Below, one piece after another: positions 31,720-41,425 of a stretch of DNA of 64,000 nucleotides. Made by a program: the position numbers and the translations under genes. Origin of the DNA: an uncultured Flavobacteriaceae bacterium (GTDB taxonomy: Bacteria > Bacteroidota > Bacteroidia > Flavobacteriales > Flavobacteriaceae); the NCBI GenBank assembly GCA_947494325.1, contig CANLUS010000001.1, positions 434,001 through 498,000 on the forward strand, given 5' to 3'. Under the pieces are notes generated by a model. It made no database searches, was not told the DNA's origin, and worked only from the letters and a program-made list of their open reading frames with translations. How positions within the stretch are numbered: the stretch's first letter is position 1; every line of letters starts with the position of its first letter.

Positions 31720-33384
31720 TCAATAAGCATCCTCATGAACTTTTGCCACCGCTCTTCCACTAGGATCATTCATATTTTTGAATGCTTCATCCCACTCTAA
31801 GGCTATCTTTGTACTACAAGCAACACTCGCTTCTTGCGGAACACTTAAGGCAGCTGCATCACTTGGAAAATGTTGCTCAAAAATAGAACGGTAATAAAAC
31901 TCCTCTTTATTTTGAGGTGTTTGTAATGGGAATCTATATGCCGCGTTTTGCAGCTGCTCATCTGTTACAGCTTCCTCCACAACTTCTTTAAGCGTATCTA
32001 TCCAACTATAGCCTACGCCGTCACTAAATTGTTCTTTTTGCCTCCATGCAACACTCTCTGGTAACATATCTTCAAAGGCTTTTCTCAATACCCATTTTTC
32101 CATACGTTCACCGTTGATCATTTTGTCTTGTGGATTGATGCTCATGGCAACATCCATAAATTCTTTATCCAAAAAAGGAACACGTCCTTCGATACCCCAA
32201 GCAGCTAAACTTTTATTTGCTCTTAGGCAATCATACATGTGTAATTTACTTAATTTTCTTACAGTTTCCTCATGGAACTCTTGAGCATTTGGCGCCTTAT
32301 GAAAATATAAATAACCACCAAAAAGTTCATCTGCACCCTCTCCTGACAATACCATTTTTATTCCCATTGACTTGATCACTCTTGCCATCAAATACATAGG
32401 TGTAGAAGCTCTTATCGTCGTAATATCATAGGTCTCCAGATTATATATTACATCTCGTATCGCATCTAATCCTTCTTGAATCGTAAATTTAATTTCGTGA
32501 TGTACAGTTCCGATATGATCGGCTACTTTTCGTGCCGCAGCCAAGTCTGGTGACCCTTCCAAGCCCACAGAAAAAGAATGTAATTGTGGCCACCACGCTT
32601 CAGAAATATCATCAGACTCAATTCTTTTTTGAGCGTATTTTTTCGCTATCGCGGAAGTAATTGAAGAATCTAACCCTCCAGAGAGTAATACTCCATAAGG
32701 TACGTCACTCATTAATTGTCTATGAACAGATGCCTCTAACGCTTCCTTAATGGCTGCAATGCTCGTTTCGTTCTCTTTCACAGCGTCGTATTCCATCCAA
32801 TCTCTTGAATACCATTTTTTTAATTCCCCATCAACACTTGATAAATAATGTCCTGGAGGAAACAATTCGATTTTGGTACAAGTTCCCTCTAGAGCCTTTA
32901 ATTCCGAGGCTACATAAAAGGTACCATCTTGATCCCAACCCATATATAATGGAATAATTCCCATATGATCTCTTGCAACTAAATAGCTGTCTTTTTCAAC
33001 ATCATAAATGGCAAATCCGAAAATTCCATTAAGATCATCCAAGAAATCAACTCCTTTTTCTTTATATAAAGCCAAGATCACCTCACAATCAGATTGTGTT
33101 TGAAAATCATAAGTGTCTACAAACTTTTTGCGTAATTCTCTGTGATTATAAATCTCACCATTTGCTGCCAAGATTAATTTTTTATCTTTACTTAGCAACG
33201 GTTGTTTTCCTGAAGCGGGATCTACAATAGCCAATCTTTCATGCGCCAAAATTGCATTCGAATCACTATAAATTCCATTCCAATCCGGACCTCTGTGGCG
33301 AATTTTTTTAGACATCTCTAATAATTGAGGTCTTAAATCCTCTGCTTTTTGTTTTAGGTCAAACGCACATACAATTCCACACAT
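31720..33384 (-). CDS. asnB: Asparagine synthase B (glutamine-hydrolysing)
   Basis: 554 residues. N-terminal glutaminase class II domain with nucleophile C2 (MCGIVCAFD), RHRGPDWNG, and NGEIYNHRELR; C-terminal synthetase with the PP-loop LLSGGLDSS and LSGEGADELFGGY. It makes asparagine from aspartate, ATP and glutamine. Length and order are those of E. coli AsnB. Single gene between a divergent DUF2911 gene and a strong terminator. Confidence 0.96.
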   Translation of the reverse strand: MCGIVCAFDLKQKAEDLRPQLLEMSKKIRHRGPDWNGIYSDSNAILAHERLAIVDPASGKQPLLSKDKKLILAANGEIYNHRELRKKFVDTYDFQTQSDCEVILALYKEKGVDFLDDLNGIFGFAIYDVEKDSYLVARDHMGIIPLYMGWDQDGTFYVASELKALEGTCTKIELFPPGHYLSSVDGELKKWYSRDWMEYDAVKENETSIAAIKEALEASVHRQLMSDVPYGVLLSGGLDSSITSAIAKKYAQKRIESDDISEAWWPQLHSFSVGLEGSPDLAAARKVADHIGTVHHEIKFTIQEGLDAIRDVIYNLETYDITTIRASTPMYLMARVIKSMGIKMVLSGEGADELFGGYLYFHKAPNAQEFHEETVRKLSKLHMYDCLRANKSLAAWGIEGRVPFLDKEFMDVAMSINPQDKMINGERMEKWVLRKAFEDMLPESVAWRQKEQFSDGVGYSWIDTLKEVVEEAVTDEQLQNAAYRFPLQTPQNKEEFYYRSIFEQHFPSDAAALSVPQEASVACSTKIALEWDEAFKNMNDPSGRAVAKVHEDAY

Positions 33385-33597
33385 ATCATTTATTTATAAT
33401 TATGATGCAAATATTCGCTTTATATATTAATGTTAAAACAAAATGCCATTTATCGTTACATATTAAAGGTTAAACTATCTTTTTTATGCAAAATCAAAAG
33501 AATATCATCTAAATCATTGTTAATAACTTATTATTTTCAATGCATACTAAAATGGTAATCATCATCGTTATACTGTCTGTTAAAAGGGGAGAAACAT

Positions 33598-34185
33598 ATG
33601 AATAAATCTTACATTACTACTGTAATAGTTCTTGTATTGATTGCAATTTCATTTACCAACGAAGGCCATGCTCAAGGGTTTACTGCGTTAGATGAAGCAC
33701 CGCATGACATATCTTATTTTAGAGAAACAAGAGCTACGCCGCCATTAGTCAAAGTACTTTATGGAAGGCCATCAAAAAACAATCAAAAAATCTTTGGAAA
33801 CGTAGTTCCTTATGGAGAAGTTTGGCGAACGGGGCATAATGAAGCCACCGAAATCAAATTTTATAAGGATGTAAAATTCGGAGGCAAAACAGTTTCCGCT
33901 GGTACGTATGTACTGCTATCAATTCCGGGTAAAAAAGAATGGGAACTAATCTTGAGTTCGAACTTAGACGTTTGGGGTTCTTTTCAATACAATCCTGCTT
34001 TCGATGTAGCACGTGTAACCGTACCTGTTAGTAAGGCAGAATCATTAGAAACTTTTTCTATTTCATTTAAAAAGAAAAATAACAATGATATAGAAATGTT
34101 ATTAGGATGGGAATCAACACGTGTTAAAGTTCCATTGGCATTTGAAAAAAAGCAAGGGTATTTAGCATTAAATGAAGAGGATTAA
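33598..34185 (+). CDS. Exported DUF2911 protein
   Basis: 195 residues: signal peptide (LVLIAISFTNEGHAQ) and a DUF2911 domain with KVLYGRPSKNNQKIFGNVVPYGEVWRTGHNEATEIKFYKDVKFG. The same family recurs at 36002, on the other side of the amidohydrolase. Function unknown. An AGGGGAG stretch lies upstream of the ATG, unusual here because most genes in the window show no Shine-Dalgarno sequence. Confidence 0.85.
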   Translation: MNKSYITTVIVLVLIAISFTNEGHAQGFTALDEAPHDISYFRETRATPPLVKVLYGRPSKNNQKIFGNVVPYGEVWRTGHNEATEIKFYKDVKFGGKTVSAGTYVLLSIPGKKEWELILSSNLDVWGSFQYNPAFDVARVTVPVSKAESLETFSISFKKKNNNDIEMLLGWESTRVKVPLAFEKKQGYLALNEED

Positions 34186-34211
34186 GAACGTTTCATTATA
34201 CCGTAAAAACG

Positions 34212-34238
34212 AAAACCGAAACTAAACGTTTCGGTTTT
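34212..34238. terminator. Terminator between DUF2911 and amidohydrolase genes
   Basis: AAAACCGAAAC (34212-34222) with GTTTCGGTTTT (34228-34238), 11-bp stem, 5-base loop, T tract after on plus. The minus-strand gene ends at 34240, so it serves both convergent genes. Confidence 0.85.
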
Positions 34239-34239
34239 T

Positions 34240-35853
34240 TTATTTCACTTTTTCACCATTTACATACGTCGCTCGTACTTCTGTATTTGGCACTTTATCA
34301 ATATCAATTTGCATAATATCCTGATTTAAAATAATAAAATCAGCAAACTTTCCGATTTCTATGCTTCCTTTCTCATGCTCTTCAAAATTTGAATGTGCTG
34401 CCCAAATGGTCATTCCTCTTAAGGTTTCCTTACGAGATAAAGCGTTCTCCATTTGATATCCATTTTCTGGATACTTATTGAGATCTTTTCTGGCTACGGC
34501 TGCGTAAAAAGTCAAAAACGGACTTACTTTTTCCACTGGAAAATCAGTACCTAAAGCGACCTTTCCATATATGTTTAATAAATCTTTAAAAGCATACCCT
34601 CCTTTTATGCGCTCTGCTCCAACACGATCTTCTGCCCAATACATATCACTTGTAGCGTGCGTAGGTTGAATCGAGGGAACAATATCATCAAACAAGTCAA
34701 AATCTTCTAACGAAACTATTTGAGCATGTTCGATTTTCCAGCGTCTATCTTTCGTGCCTTTTAGCACATCTTTGTACGTTTGCAACATTATATGATTCGC
34801 AGAATCTCCAATAGCATGCGTATTCATCTGAAATTCAGACTCTGCAATTCGTTTTGCTGAATTTTTCAAAAAATCGACTGTATTTACTAAGGCTCCAAAA
34901 TGATCCGCTTTATCACTATAAGGTTCGCGCAAGGCCGCTCCTCTAGAACCTAATGCACCATCACCATACATTTTAAATGAACGAACATTCAATCGGTCTG
35001 TTTTACTAATCCCTTTTTTTAAATAATAGTCCAGATTTTGCTCGTTGGCAGAAATCATCGCATATATTCTCATTTTTAGCTCTCCCGATTTTTGAAGCGT
35101 ATCAATTAATTCTATCGATTCTCTAGATAATCCTGCATCATTTACAGTTGTTAAGCCATAATCAAAACATATTCTTTCGGCATCTTTCAACGCACTTGTC
35201 GTCTCTTTAATAGTTGGCGCTGGAATTGTTGCTCGTATTAGATCCATTGGTCGATCTATAAAAATGCCCGTAAGTACTCCATTATTCTTAAGAATATCTC
35301 CTCCCGAAAATTTTGTATCAACTGTAACATTAGCCAAATCAATCGCTGCCTGATTGGCTAATATGGCATGTCCATCTACCCTTGTTAATGCCACAGGCGT
35401 TTCTGGAAATAGTACATCTAACCTTTCTTTAGTAGGAAATTCTTTGATCTCCCAGTCATTTTGATCCCAACCTCTTCCTGTTATGTAATTAAGATTTTTC
35501 TCCTTTTGAAACACTTTTAATCGTTCTAATACTTCTTCATAGCTTTTGGTGCCTCTCAAATTCACTTTCTGTTCAGACAAACCCAAACCTAAAAAATGAC
35601 AATGTGCATCTATGAATCCTGGAAATACGGCTTTCCCTTCAGCATCAACAGTTTCAAGTGCAGTAAAATTCTTCTGAATGTCATTAGAACTTCCTACTCC
35701 CACTATTTTTCCATCTTTTACGGCAAAAGCTTCCGCCATAGCGAAATTTTCATCGACTGTATACACCGAGGCATTCAGAATAACCAAATCCGCCTGCTCC
35801 TGTTTTTGACATGCTGTGCAAATGATGAGTAGAACAATTAATATTTTTTTCAT
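34240..35853 (-). CDS. YtcJ-like amidohydrolase lipoprotein
   Basis: 537 residues with a lipoprotein signal (IICTACQKQ), then the amidohydrolase 3 fold: VFPGFIDAHCHFLGLG (metal-binding HxH), NTHAIGD, KIEHAQIV and LGTDFPVEKVSPF. YtcJ-type enzymes hydrolyse amide bonds with metal ions; substrate unknown. Outer-membrane or periplasmic location is implied by the lipobox. Bracketed by two DUF2911 genes transcribed in the opposite direction. Confidence 0.9.
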   Translation of the reverse strand: MKKILIVLLIICTACQKQEQADLVILNASVYTVDENFAMAEAFAVKDGKIVGVGSSNDIQKNFTALETVDAEGKAVFPGFIDAHCHFLGLGLSEQKVNLRGTKSYEEVLERLKVFQKEKNLNYITGRGWDQNDWEIKEFPTKERLDVLFPETPVALTRVDGHAILANQAAIDLANVTVDTKFSGGDILKNNGVLTGIFIDRPMDLIRATIPAPTIKETTSALKDAERICFDYGLTTVNDAGLSRESIELIDTLQKSGELKMRIYAMISANEQNLDYYLKKGISKTDRLNVRSFKMYGDGALGSRGAALREPYSDKADHFGALVNTVDFLKNSAKRIAESEFQMNTHAIGDSANHIMLQTYKDVLKGTKDRRWKIEHAQIVSLEDFDLFDDIVPSIQPTHATSDMYWAEDRVGAERIKGGYAFKDLLNIYGKVALGTDFPVEKVSPFLTFYAAVARKDLNKYPENGYQMENALSRKETLRGMTIWAAHSNFEEHEKGSIEIGKFADFIILNQDIMQIDIDKVPNTEVRATYVNGEKVK

Positions 35854-36001
35854 GTAGTTTGAATTTTAAGAATTTTAAAAGTACGAGAAAAGCTAACAAA
35901 ATAAAAATTGTAATTAAATTAGAAAAAACGGCATACCATTTGTAAGGTTTTTTGTTAATTGTGACCTAATAACAATATATTAAATCATTTATAAAATAAT
36001 C

Positions 36002-36544
36002 ATGAAGAAAAGAATTTTAACCTTAGCAATTTTAGCAATTGCCTTCGCATTCACAAACAATACTTATGCGCAAAAATTTAAGGGGCTTGATAAGAGTCCA
36101 ATGGATGCTGCTTCGTATCCTGGTGACTATAAAATATCGGATAAACTCGTAAAAATTATTTACAGTCGTCCTCAATTAAAAGAAAGACCAATTGAAAAAT
36201 TAGCACCGGCAGGTAAAGTTTGGAGAACAGGTGCAAATGAAGCTGCAGAAATAACATTTTATAAAGATGTTACCTTTGGCGGTAAAAAAGTGAAAGCAGG
36301 AACCTATACTTTTTTTACGATTCCTGGTGAAAAAGAATGGACAGTAATTTTAAGTACCGCTAAAAACGTTTGGGGTTCTTATTTCTATAAAGAAACGGAA
36401 GATGTTGTGCGGGTAAAAGGTACTGTTTCTAAAAGCGATGCACCAATTGAAGAGTTTTCCATCATTTTTGATGGGGAAGGATCTTCGGCAACTATGTATT
36501 TAGGATGGGCCGATATCTTAGTTAGTGTTCCTGTTAAAGGATAA
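36002..36544 (+). CDS. Exported DUF2911 protein (second paralogue)
   Basis: 180 residues with signal peptide (ILAIAFAFTNNTYAQ) and DUF2911 domain (KIIYSRPQLKERPIEKLAPAGKVWRTGANEAAEITFYKDVTFGGKKVKAGTY, shown in family form by YSRP, WRTGANEA and FGGKKVKAGTY). About half identical by eye to the product at 33598. Divergent from the amidohydrolase gene. Function unknown. Confidence 0.85.
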   Translation: MKKRILTLAILAIAFAFTNNTYAQKFKGLDKSPMDAASYPGDYKISDKLVKIIYSRPQLKERPIEKLAPAGKVWRTGANEAAEITFYKDVTFGGKKVKAGTYTFFTIPGEKEWTVILSTAKNVWGSYFYKETEDVVRVKGTVSKSDAPIEEFSIIFDGEGSSATMYLGWADILVSVPVKG

Positions 36545-36566
36545 ATCTTGTCGACATAAAAAAATG

Positions 36567-36589
36567 ACCGTCTAGAATTTCTAGGCGGT
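36567..36589 (+). terminator. Terminator after second DUF2911 gene
   Basis: ACCGTCTAGAA (36567-36577) pairs with TTCTAGGCGGT (36579-36589), with one G-T pair, followed by a T run. Confidence 0.8.
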
Positions 36590-36672
36590 TTTTTATGCCC
36601 TAAACTTAACATCTCCTTTAGTTCTTTCAAGCCTTTTTTTTCCCTTTTAACGGTTTTTCAGTACGTTTCAGC

Positions 36673-36680
36673 TAACTTTG
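36673..36680 (+). promoter_or_regulatory. -7 box TAACTTTG
   Basis: Exact TAnnTTTG match 69 bases before the lipoprotein gene at 36750, implying a leader of about 60 bases. Confidence 0.45.
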
Positions 36681-36749
36681 TAACTCATAATCATTTGAAT
36701 TGCAATTACTTTGTGGTAAACAAAATAACAATTTAAAAAATCAACCAAG

Positions 36750-37163
36750 ATGAAAAAAATCATTTTTATTTGCCTCGCAGTTTTAAGTTTGAATACTTTA
36801 ATAAGTTGCGACGATTCAAAAGACACCATTGACACCGAATTAACAATACAGGAGAAAGTAGCGCTACTTGAAAATGGTCAATGGCTTTTAAAAGATTTCG
36901 AAGATCGCGTCATGTACGAATTTAAAGCGGGTGAACGTCTTACTTTTTACGGAGAGAATACGGTTTTTACAGAGCCTATCCCAGGAACAAATGACTACAG
37001 TGTAAAGGATAATTCACTTTTTATCGATTTTAATTTCGGTAACAATGGAACATACGACTTAAAATTCTCATGTAACAATAGTATTGTAGAATTTTATGAA
37101 GATGGTGAATTGAACAGTACATTATATCAATTAGGATCTAATTATGAAGAGTGTTTGAATTAA
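36750..37163 (+). CDS. Small lipoprotein, lipocalin-like
   Basis: 137 residues with lipobox (LNTLISCDDS). The body has QWLLKDFEDRVMYEFKAGERLTFYG and DNSLFIDFNFGN, with alternating strands as in lipocalin-like domains of Bacteroidota. No family can be fixed. Followed by a clear terminator. Confidence 0.65.
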   Translation: MKKIIFICLAVLSLNTLISCDDSKDTIDTELTIQEKVALLENGQWLLKDFEDRVMYEFKAGERLTFYGENTVFTEPIPGTNDYSVKDNSLFIDFNFGNNGTYDLKFSCNNSIVEFYEDGELNSTLYQLGSNYEECLN

Positions 37164-37191
37164 GTTTATAAAGAAAAAGTCAAAATCAATG

Positions 37192-37217
37192 ATGCCCTCC
37201 TTGTTTAATGAGGGCAT
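37192..37217 (+). terminator. Terminator
   Basis: ATGCCCTC (37192-37199) and GAGGGCAT (37210-37217), then TTTT. Confidence 0.8.
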
Positions 37218-37234
37218 TTTCTAATCACAAAAAA

Positions 37235-37633
37235 ATGAAAAAATTAGTTTTATTTATATTCCTTATCTCATTCTGTGTTAGTTGCGATCCTGTATCTTCC
37301 ATGGATGCTAATATCAAGAATTCAACATCAAATAATTTTTCAATTGTATTTGCTTCATCAATCTCAGAATTAAATAAAATACTTGAGCTCGAACCAAGTA
37401 CAACTGGATTGTTTCAAGATGGTTTTTCAACAACTGGAAGTGTACTTGAACCTTCTTTAATAGATTATGATTCTGTTTATATTATGAACGATGCCAATGA
37501 GATATTAAAACTTTACAAACCAGGTACGGAAGGCAAAAACATTTTCAATATAGAAACCTATTGGTCATTTCGAGAACCTTCAAAACGGTTTTATAAATAT
37601 CAATTCGATATTCGAAATGAAGATATTGAATAA
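37235..37633 (+). CDS. Small lipoprotein of unknown function
   Basis: About 132 residues. The ATG at 37235 begins a lipoprotein signal (FLISFCVSCDP); a start at 37208 would cross the terminator loop. The body has SNNFSIVFASS and FNIETYWSFREPSKRFYKYQFDI. Not recognised. Located just after a terminator, so probably transcribed separately. Confidence 0.65.
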   Translation: MKKLVLFIFLISFCVSCDPVSSMDANIKNSTSNNFSIVFASSISELNKILELEPSTTGLFQDGFSTTGSVLEPSLIDYDSVYIMNDANEILKLYKPGTEGKNIFNIETYWSFREPSKRFYKYQFDIRNEDIE

Positions 37634-37801
37634 ATACCTTTTTTAAACAACACCAGAGCTAAGAATAAAACATCCCATATTAGTTTTAATTTCCTAAAAT
37701 TCAGTACCATAAAATTTAGAAAACTAAATCACGCATGTAAAGAGTTTGATTGGCATAGTAATTGTCATTTACCCTCCATATGAAACATTAAAACTACTAT
37801 T

Positions 37802-38356
37802 ATGAAAAAATTACTACTTGCCGTGATTGCGGTTTTTTTTATTGGAAATCTAAATGCTCAAGATGTTAAATTTGGCGCAAAAGCTGGATTGAACATCGCC
37901 TCTATCAATGGAGGCTCAAATAATGCCGATGCGAGAACTGGCTTCCATATTGGTCTAATCTCAGAATTGGAAATTAGCGATCACTTTTCTGTACAACCAG
38001 AATTGCTATATTCAATGCAGGGTTCTGTTGTAGAAGATTTCTCCAAGATAAAACTTGACTATCTTTCGCTACCGGTGTTAGCAAAATATTACATTACAGA
38101 GGGGTTTAGTATAGAAGCTGGGCCACAGTTTTCTTTCTTAGTAAACGATGTCATAGATTTTGACCAAAACGTTCCTTTTGACGATACCGATACCAATGCT
38201 GAGAATTTTGATCTGAGTGCAGCTGTAGGACTCGGATACAAGATAACATCAAAAATATTTGCTCAAGCCAGATATACAGTTGGTGTTACGACCATTGAGG
38301 AAAATCCAGATTTAAAAAACGGGGTTTTTCAATTTTCTTTAGGGTATCAATTCTAA
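37802..38356 (+). CDS. Outer-membrane beta-barrel protein (PorT-like)
   Basis: 184 residues with signal peptide (AVIAVFFIGNLNAQ) and an eight-strand barrel pattern: FGAKAGLNIASI, GFHIGLISELEISDHFSVQPELLYS, LSLPVLAKYYITEGFSIEAGPQFSFL and a C-terminal FQFSLGYQF ending in Phe. Typical OMP_b-brl_2 member. Role unknown, possibly structural. Confidence 0.85.
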   Translation: MKKLLLAVIAVFFIGNLNAQDVKFGAKAGLNIASINGGSNNADARTGFHIGLISELEISDHFSVQPELLYSMQGSVVEDFSKIKLDYLSLPVLAKYYITEGFSIEAGPQFSFLVNDVIDFDQNVPFDDTDTNAENFDLSAAVGLGYKITSKIFAQARYTVGVTTIEENPDLKNGVFQFSLGYQF

Positions 38357-38376
38357 ACAGCTATTTTCTATCGAAG

Positions 38377-38396
38377 AGCGAGGCAAATGCCTCGCT
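38377..38396 (+). terminator. Terminator after beta-barrel gene
   Basis: AGCGAGGCA and TGCCTCGCT around a short loop, followed by a run of T. Confidence 0.88.
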
Positions 38397-38439
38397 TTTT
38401 TTATGTAAAATAACTAGCTTCGATTAAACAGATTAATTA

Positions 38440-38447
38440 TAACTTTG
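38440..38447 (+). promoter_or_regulatory. -7 box TAACTTTG of leuS
   Basis: Exact TAnnTTTG, 23 bases before the ATG at 38471. Confidence 0.55.
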
Positions 38448-38470
38448 CAGCTTGAAAAATTATTGTACGA

Positions 38471-41284
38471 ATGAGCTATCATTTTAACGAAATAGAGGCC
38501 AAATGGCAAAAATATTGGGCAGACAACCAAACGTTTAATGTTGAAAACGAATCAAACAAACCTAAGTACTATGTCTTAGATATGTTTCCATATCCATCTG
38601 GTGCTGGTTTACATGTTGGACATCCTCTGGGATATATTGCTAGTGATATTTATGCTCGTTACAAACGCCATAAAGGATTTAACGTAATGCATCCTCAAGG
38701 TTATGATAGTTTTGGACTGCCAGCAGAACAATATGCGATTCAAACCGGGCAGCACCCGGCTGTGACTACAGCCGCAAATATTAAAACTTATCGACGTCAA
38801 TTAGATCAATTAGGGTTCTCTTTCGATTGGTCTCGTGAAGTTCGTACCTCGGACCCAAGTTATTATAAGTGGACACAATGGGTTTTTATACAACTCTTTA
38901 ACTCATGGTATAATAAAAACACAGACAAAGCTGAAGCTATTTCTGACCTTATCGCCATTTTCGAACGTGACGGAAATGCAAATGTGAACGCTTCTGCGGA
39001 TGACAATATAGAAGCCTTTACTGGAAGCGAATGGAAGAGCTTCGAATCAACCAAACAACAAGAGGTTCTATTACAATATCGATTGACTTTTTTGTCAGAA
39101 ACAGAAGTGAACTGGGTACCTGCTTTGGGTACGGTATTGGCAAATGATGAAATTGTAAATGGTGTTTCAGAACGAGGTGGTCACCCTGTGGTTCGTAAAA
39201 AAATGAAGCAATGGAGTATGCGTATTTCTGCATACGCGCAACGTTTGCTAGATGGCTTACATACCATTGATTGGCCACAACCTTTAAAAGATATACAAAC
39301 CAATTGGATCGGAAGGTCAGAAGGAGCAATGGTGTCTTTTGACGTTGACGGACACGATGCCAAAATTGAGGTCTTTACCACACGTCCCGATACTATTTTT
39401 GGGGTTAGTTTTATGACCATCGCACCAGAACATGAATTGGTATCAAAAATAACAACAGCTGATCAAAAAGAAGTAATTGAAGCCTATGTCGATGCTACTG
39501 CAAAACGTAGTGAGCGAGATAGAATGGCCGATGTAAAAACCATCTCTGGAGCTTTCACTGGGGCTTATGCTATACACCCATTTTCTGGAAAAAAAGTGCC
39601 GATTTGGATTGGTGATTATGTTTTGGCAAGCTATGGTACTGGTGCCGTCATGGCCGTACCTTGTGGGGATCAACGTGATTATGATTTTGCTAAGCATTTT
39701 GATATTGACATCCCCAATATTTTTAAAGATGTAGATATAAGTCAGGAAGCTTTTGCCGATAAAGGAAGTACCGTCATTACCAATTCTGACTTTCTCAATG
39801 ATTTACCCTACAAAAAAGCAATGAAAACCATTATCTATGAAATTGATAAGCGCGGTGTAGGTTACGGAAAAGTAAACTATCGATTGCGTGATGCTGTCTT
39901 TAGTCGTCAACGGTATTGGGGTGAACCCTTTCCGATTTATTACGTTGATGGAATGCCTCAAACCATTGCCAAAGAACATTTGCCTATTGTACTGCCCGAA
40001 GTAGAAAAATATTTACCTACCGAAGATGGCCAGCCGCCACTTGGAAATGCCGAAGTATGGGCTTGGTGTACCGAATCAAATACCATCGTTGAAAATTCTA
40101 AAATAGACCATTCCAAGGTCTTTCCATTAGAGCTCAACACAATGCCTGGTTGGGCCGGGAGTTCTCAATATTTTAACCGCTATATGGATCCTCATAATGA
40201 CGAAGAAATTTTCTCAAAATCAGCGATTAACTATTGGCAAGATGTTGATTTGTATATTGGAGGTGTAGAACATGCCACGAGTCATTTATTATATGCTCGT
40301 TTTTGGCAGCAATTCATGTTTGATATGGGATTAGTACCGAAACCTGAGTTCGCCAAAAAATTGATCAACCAAGGTATGATTACAGGTACGAGCGCATTTG
40401 TTTATAGAGAAAAAAATACAAATAACATCCTTTCTAAAAATCTTATCCGAAATAAGAATGTTCAACCTATTCATGCAGATGTTTCTTTAGTAAATTCTTC
40501 GGATGAATTAGATATTGAAGGTTTTAAAAAGTGGCGCCCCGAATTTAAGAATGCTGAGTTCATTTTGGAAAATGGGCGTTATATAGTTGGACGAGAAGTC
40601 GAAAAAATGTCGAAATCAAAATACAATGTGGTTAATCCAGATGCTATATGTGAACAATATGGTACTGATAGCTTACGCTTGTATGAAATGTTTTTAGGAC
40701 CCTTAGAACAATCAAAGCCTTGGAACACATCAGGTATAAGTGGTGTACATAGTTTCTTAAAAAAATTATGGAAGCTATATCACGACGGTGAAACATTCCG
40801 CGTAAGCGAATCCAAACCAACAACTGATAACTTAAAGACACTACATAAAACCATTAAAAAAGTAGAAGAGGATATAGAGAACTTTTCGTTCAATACTTCA
40901 GTTTCAACTTTTATGATTGCAGTCAATGAATTGACAACTCAAAAATGTACAAGTAAAGAGATTTTAGAACCTTTGTTGGTGTTAATTTCGCCATATGCGC
41001 CACATATTGCTGAAGAACTGTGGAATAAATTAGGACATCAAGAATCGATAGCTTTTGCATCTTTTCCGGTATTCGATGCTTCTCATTTAGTAGAAAGTTC
41101 GAAGAACTATCCTATATCATTTAACGGAAAAATGCGCTTTACCATGGAGCTTCCGTTAGATTTTAGCAGAGATCAAATTGAAGAAGCAGTGATGGCACAT
41201 GAAAAAACAATAGCTCAATTACAAGGTAGAACGCCTAAAAAAGTGATTGTTGTTCCCGGAAAAATTGTCAATATTGTTGGATAA
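38471..41284 (+). CDS. leuS: Leucyl-tRNA synthetase
   Basis: 937 residues. Class I signatures: HVGHPLGY near residue 48 (HIGH) and KMSKS at 712-716. The CP1 editing domain is recognisable (TRPDTIFGVSFM, YGTGAVMAVPCGDQRD). It charges tRNA-Leu with leucine and edits mischarged products. An insertion between the editing domain and KMSKS (about 640-690, with NTNNILSKNLIRN) is common in Bacteroidota. Flanked by terminators, so monocistronic. Confidence 0.97.
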   Translation: MSYHFNEIEAKWQKYWADNQTFNVENESNKPKYYVLDMFPYPSGAGLHVGHPLGYIASDIYARYKRHKGFNVMHPQGYDSFGLPAEQYAIQTGQHPAVTTAANIKTYRRQLDQLGFSFDWSREVRTSDPSYYKWTQWVFIQLFNSWYNKNTDKAEAISDLIAIFERDGNANVNASADDNIEAFTGSEWKSFESTKQQEVLLQYRLTFLSETEVNWVPALGTVLANDEIVNGVSERGGHPVVRKKMKQWSMRISAYAQRLLDGLHTIDWPQPLKDIQTNWIGRSEGAMVSFDVDGHDAKIEVFTTRPDTIFGVSFMTIAPEHELVSKITTADQKEVIEAYVDATAKRSERDRMADVKTISGAFTGAYAIHPFSGKKVPIWIGDYVLASYGTGAVMAVPCGDQRDYDFAKHFDIDIPNIFKDVDISQEAFADKGSTVITNSDFLNDLPYKKAMKTIIYEIDKRGVGYGKVNYRLRDAVFSRQRYWGEPFPIYYVDGMPQTIAKEHLPIVLPEVEKYLPTEDGQPPLGNAEVWAWCTESNTIVENSKIDHSKVFPLELNTMPGWAGSSQYFNRYMDPHNDEEIFSKSAINYWQDVDLYIGGVEHATSHLLYARFWQQFMFDMGLVPKPEFAKKLINQGMITGTSAFVYREKNTNNILSKNLIRNKNVQPIHADVSLVNSSDELDIEGFKKWRPEFKNAEFILENGRYIVGREVEKMSKSKYNVVNPDAICEQYGTDSLRLYEMFLGPLEQSKPWNTSGISGVHSFLKKLWKLYHDGETFRVSESKPTTDNLKTLHKTIKKVEEDIENFSFNTSVSTFMIAVNELTTQKCTSKEILEPLLVLISPYAPHIAEELWNKLGHQESIAFASFPVFDASHLVESSKNYPISFNGKMRFTMELPLDFSRDQIEEAVMAHEKTIAQLQGRTPKKVIVVPGKIVNIVG

Positions 41285-41299
41285 CATCTAGAGTAAAAT

Positions 41300-41335
41300 A
41301 AAAGATACCCCCTATTTTAGTAGGGGGTATCTTTT
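41300..41335 (+). terminator. Terminator after leuS
   Basis: 15-base arms 41300-41314 and 41321-41335 (AAAAGATACCCCCTA and complement) with a 6-base loop, then a T-rich run. Confidence 0.92.
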
Positions 41336-41425
41336 ATTTTTATGTTAATTTTTAACTTGCACCCCTATATTTTTGCATAAATTCTTGTTTATTTAATAAG
41401 ATTTTCGATTTTTGCAAAAAAAGTT

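Noticed and set aside
35952-35975. TTGTTA...TAACAA inverted repeat upstream of the second DUF2911 gene
   Set aside because: Short A/T-rich arms with a 12-base gap are likely by chance; no matching partner site.
39018-39329. 103-codon minus-strand frame within leuS
   Set aside because: Shadow of the conserved synthetase frame.
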